DNA of 7,844 bases from Haloarculaceae archaeon (GTDB lineage Archaea > Halobacteriota > Halobacteria > Halobacteriales > Haloarculaceae). This document shows positions 6,000-7,844 of this stretch, piece after piece. A program made the translations under genes and the position numbers. Within the stretch, counting starts at the first letter, position 1. Each line of letters starts with the position of its first letter. Under the pieces are notes generated by a model. It made no database searches. It was given only the letters and a program-made list of their open reading frames with translations, and was not told where the DNA came from. Location of the stretch: assembly GCA_018609665.1 (NCBI GenBank), contig JAHENN010000089.1:1-7844 (forward strand). Reading direction: 5' to 3'.

Positions 6000-6794
6000 A
6001 TGCAACGACGATGGGCGGCGGTCTGTGTCGTCTTCTTTCTGCTGATGGCCGCCAGCGCGTACTCGGTGATGGCGCTCGCCGAGCCCCCGGCGCCGGACGT
6101 CGAAGGCGACAGCTACGGCGACGGCGACACCTTCCAGGAGAACGGCACCACCTACGCCGTCTCCGTCGCGGACGGCGCCGGCGAGATAACCTACGAGGAG
6201 ACCGTCGAGAACGAACGGACCGTCGCCAACAACAGCGTCGTCGACTACGCCAACGGCAGCTACAACGTCAGCATCGAGGCCGGCAACGACTCCGGGGCGT
6301 TCACCCTCATCGAGGAGGTCGACGTGCCGGCGACCCTGGCCGACGACCCCGACGTCGAGAACGACACGTTCACCCGCGACGACGGCACCGAGGTCGTCGT
6401 CTACCGCAACGGGACGACCCGGCCCCTCGAGGAGTACCTCGACCGCGACCGCGTGCGGTTCGCCGAGGGCGAGGTCATCGAGCAGGGCGGCGAGCGGAAG
6501 TCGATCGATAACGTCACCGCCGAGCGGGTCGTCCTCCGCTGGGAGACCGTCGAGGAGCGGTCCATCGGACTCGAGGAGGGCGGCCGGTTCACCCTCGACG
6601 GCACCGAGTACGTCGCGACGTTCCCCGACGACTCGACGGTCGTGCTCTCGACGGACGTCGAGGGGTACGAGGGCTACGAGGAAAGCGTCGCCTACTACCA
6701 GGAGCGGACCAGCGGCCTGCTGTACGTGATCATCTTCAGCGGCGCGTCGGGCTTTCTGCTGACGGCGCTGGCGTTCCTGCCGCGGCGCGGCTGA
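6000..6794 (+). CDS. Membrane-anchored extracytoplasmic protein, haloarchaeal, possibly DUF5803 family
   Basis: This 264-aa protein has no function I can assign. Residues 5-27 form a hydrophobic signal peptide or N-terminal anchor after a basic MQRRW, without a lipobox. Residues 28-238 are hydrophilic, acidic and probably beta-rich, and residues 240-260 form a C-terminal membrane helix ending in a basic PRRG. That places the middle domain outside the cell. It contains eight N-glycosylation sequons (Asn48, 77, 85, 89, 96, 121, 137, 171). A short motif recurs about three times: GDTFQENGTTYAV (42-54), NDTFTRDDGTEVVV (121-134) and GRFTLDGTEYVATF (195-208). My placement in DUF5803 rests on memory of haloarchaeal proteins of this size and architecture and is tentative. 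The ATG at 6000 directly precedes the signal segment and lies 27 nt from a TATA-like element; in-frame codons upstream overlap the intergenic region and are rejected. Confidence 0.8.
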   Translation: MQRRWAAVCVVFFLLMAASAYSVMALAEPPAPDVEGDSYGDGDTFQENGTTYAVSVADGAGEITYEETVENERTVANNSVVDYANGSYNVSIEAGNDSGAFTLIEEVDVPATLADDPDVENDTFTRDDGTEVVVYRNGTTRPLEEYLDRDRVRFAEGEVIEQGGERKSIDNVTAERVVLRWETVEERSIGLEEGGRFTLDGTEYVATFPDDSTVVLSTDVEGYEGYEESVAYYQERTSGLLYVIIFSGASGFLLTALAFLPRRG

Positions 6795-6809
6795 CGCCGT
6801 AGCGCCGCG
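6781..6809 (+). terminator. Stem-loop across the stop codon of the surface-protein gene
   Basis: CGCGGCGC (6781-6788) pairs perfectly with GCGCCGCG (6802-6809), and an inner GGC/GCC stem closes a TGAC loop containing the TGA stop codon, leaving a 3-nt bulge. The resulting hairpin is very GC-rich. There is no T-run after it, which archaeal intrinsic terminators normally need, so it may instead affect 3'-end processing or stability. It ends just before the L10e promoter. Confidence 0.4.
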
Positions 6810-6812
6810 CTT

Positions 6813-6826
6813 CGAAGGCTTTATCC
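6813..6826 (+). promoter_or_regulatory. BRE/TATA promoter of rpl10e
   Basis: CGAAGG (6813-6818, BRE-like) is followed by CTTTATCC (6819-6826, TATA box), centred 27-28 nt before the rpl10e ATG. This is the most convincing promoter in the window and predicts leaderless transcription, consistent with the absence of an SD. The BRE overlaps an 8-bp palindrome, CTTCGAAG (6810-6817). Confidence 0.7.
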
Positions 6827-6849
6827 GCGAACTCGACCTCTCCTGGGGC

Positions 6850-7383
6850 ATGAGCGACAAGCCCGCGTCGATGTACCGGAACATCGACAAGCCGTCGTAC
6901 ACGCGACGGGAGTACATCACGGGGATCCCGGGGTCGAAGGTCGCCCAGTACAAGATGGGCGACATCGACGCCGACCGCGAGGAGTACGACGTCCAGATCA
7001 GCCTCGTCGTCGACGAGGAGGTCCAGATCCGCCACGGCTCCCTGGAGTCCGCGCGGCTGTCGGCCAACCGCCGGATGCTGAAGGAACTCGGCGAGGGCGG
7101 CGACTACAAGATGATCCTCCGGAAGTTCCCCCACCAGGTCATCCGGGAGAACAAGCAGGCGACCGGCGCCGGCGCCGACCGCGTCTCCGACGGGATGCGG
7201 CAGGCCTTCGGCAAGATCGTCGGCACCGCCGCCCGGATCCAGCAGGGTGAGCGGCTCTTCACCGTCTGGTGCAACCCCGAGGACGCCGAGGTCGCCAAGG
7301 ACGCATTCCGGCGCGCCTACAACAAGATCTCCCCGCCCTGCACGGTCCGCGTCGAGCGCGGCGAGGAACTGCTGATCGCGTAA
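6850..7383 (+). CDS. rpl10e: Large-subunit ribosomal protein L10e (uL16)
   Basis: This 177-aa protein is the archaeal/eukaryotic counterpart of bacterial L16, located near the peptidyl-transferase centre and 5S rRNA of the 50S subunit. The sequence is highly recognisable: MSDKPASMYRNIDKPSYTRR and YITGIPGSKVAQ at the N-terminus, RHGSLESARLSANRR, DYKMILRKFPHQVIRENKQA, the conserved GAGADRVSDGMRQAFGK loop, and the C-terminal RRAYNKISPPC then ERGEELLIA. Length and ends match haloarchaeal homologues as I remember them, so the gene is complete. A BRE/TATA pair lies about 27 nt upstream of the ATG and no SD is present, predicting a leaderless, strongly expressed transcript. It stands between the unknown surface protein and a creatininase-family gene rather than in a ribosomal operon. 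Confidence 0.98.
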   Translation: MSDKPASMYRNIDKPSYTRREYITGIPGSKVAQYKMGDIDADREEYDVQISLVVDEEVQIRHGSLESARLSANRRMLKELGEGGDYKMILRKFPHQVIRENKQATGAGADRVSDGMRQAFGKIVGTAARIQQGERLFTVWCNPEDAEVAKDAFRRAYNKISPPCTVRVERGEELLIA

Positions 7384-7414
7384 ACGGACGCCGCTTCTTC
7401 GCGTCGACCGCCGG

Positions 7415-7421
7415 CTACAAG
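7415..7421 (+). promoter_or_regulatory. TATA-like element of the creatininase-family gene
   Basis: CTACAAG is centred 27 nt before the ATG at 7445 in the 61-bp gap after rpl10e. The spacing matches the other plus-strand genes here; the sequence itself is weak. Read-through from rpl10e is the alternative. Confidence 0.35.
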
Positions 7422-7444
7422 CGACGGCGCCGCCAACGCCCGGC

Positions 7445-7844
7445 ATGAAGCTCCCCGAAGCGACGTGGACCGACGTCCGCGACGCCGACGCCGACGCCGC
7501 GCTGCTGCCCGTCGGCAGCACCGAACAGCACGGCCCCCACGCGCCGCTGGGGGTCGACTCGATGACCGCCGAGGCCGTCGCGGAGGCCGGCGCCGAGCGG
7601 TACGCCGGCGACGTCCTCGTCGGGCCGACGATACCCGTCGGCGTCGCCGAGGAGCACCGCGCCTTCGACGGCACCCTGTGGGTCTCGCCGGACACCTTCC
7701 GCGCGTACGTCCGCGAGACGGTGGAGAGTCTCGCGGGCAACGGCCTCGACCGGGTGGTCGTCGTCAACGGCCACGGCGGCAACGTCGACGCCCTCCGGGA
7801 GGTCTGCGGGCGGTTCAGCCGCGACGGCCCGGGGTACGCCGTCC
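7445..7844 (+). CDS. Creatininase-family amidohydrolase, 3'-truncated (possible ArfB-like deformylase)
   Basis: The first 133 codons of a cytoplasmic metal-dependent amidohydrolase are present; the gene runs off the window. Family motifs are PVGSTEQHGPHAPLGVD at 22-38, holding probable metal ligands Glu27, His29 and Asp38, then EEHRAFDGT at 69-77 and NGHGGN at 108-113 with probable ligand His110. In Pseudomonas creatininase the matching segment is NGHYEN with an extra Glu ligand; here that position is Gly112, as in the broad NGHGGN subgroup. Archaeal members of this family include ArfB, the formamide hydrolase that acts early in archaeal riboflavin/F420 synthesis, while others act on different amides. 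The sequence seen does not decide between these, so no symbol is given. The start ATG has a TATA-like element 27 nt upstream and no SD. Confidence 0.9.
   Translation, partial: MKLPEATWTDVRDADADAALLPVGSTEQHGPHAPLGVDSMTAEAVAEAGAERYAGDVLVGPTIPVGVAEEHRAFDGTLWVSPDTFRAYVRETVESLAGNGLDRVVVVNGHGGNVDALREVCGRFSRDGPGYAV

Noticed and set aside
5961..7067. Minus-strand open frame across the surface-protein gene and part of rpl10e
   Set aside because: It runs antisense to L10e, which is certain, and its low-complexity Val/Asp/Gly-rich product mirrors the codon pattern of the opposite strand.
6736..7782. Minus-strand open frame opposite rpl10e and the creatininase-family gene
   Set aside because: It is antisense to two well-recognised genes and lacks domain or start signals.
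1..7844. CRISPR array, insertion sequence, tRNA or rRNA gene, integration site
   Set aside because: I looked for spaced direct repeats, transposase motifs, terminal inverted repeats and cloverleaf segments on both strands and saw none.

Overview
The window looks like chromosomal DNA of a halophilic archaeon (class Halobacteria). It is very GC-rich, and its proteins are loaded with Asp/Glu and poor in Lys. The substrate-binding protein carries a Tat signal plus lipobox, one gene is unmistakably archaeal ribosomal protein L10e, and start sites show archaeal promoter geometry: an AT-rich TATA-like element about 27 nt before the start codon and no Shine-Dalgarno (SD), as in leaderless transcripts. 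No mobile element, CRISPR array, RNA gene or base-composition shift is visible.

Layout. Bases 2-598 (+) hold the 3' part of a CPBP-family membrane protease gene. Bases 595-5759 (-) hold a complete five-gene ABC importer operon of the branched-chain/hydrophobic amino acid (LIV or HAAT) type, transcribed as binding lipoprotein (livJ), two permeases (livH, livM) and two ATPases (livG, livF). All its junctions overlap by 1 or 4 nt. A 240-bp divergent intergenic region (5760-5999) follows; it carries candidate promoters for both directions and a 10-bp inverted repeat. On the plus strand come a membrane-anchored, sequon-rich extracytoplasmic protein that I tentatively place in the haloarchaeal DUF5803 group (6000-6794), L10e (6850-7383), and the first 133 codons of a creatininase-family amidohydrolase (7445 to the window end).

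How the genes work together. The five liv genes form one transport machine: lipoprotein LivJ captures a small solute outside the cell, LivH/LivM form the channel, and LivG/LivF drive it with ATP. The four downstream cistrons have SD sequences embedded in the end of the preceding gene, while the first cistron appears leaderless. The remaining plus-strand genes look like separately promoted housekeeping genes.

I do not see a novel multi-gene system. The points most worth a second look are: the SD sequences that dictate the C-termini of the Liv proteins; the CTAG that serves as stop codon for two convergent genes; a degenerate ABC signature in LivG; the repeat- and sequon-rich unknown surface protein; and a strong hairpin around that gene's stop codon, next to the L10e promoter.
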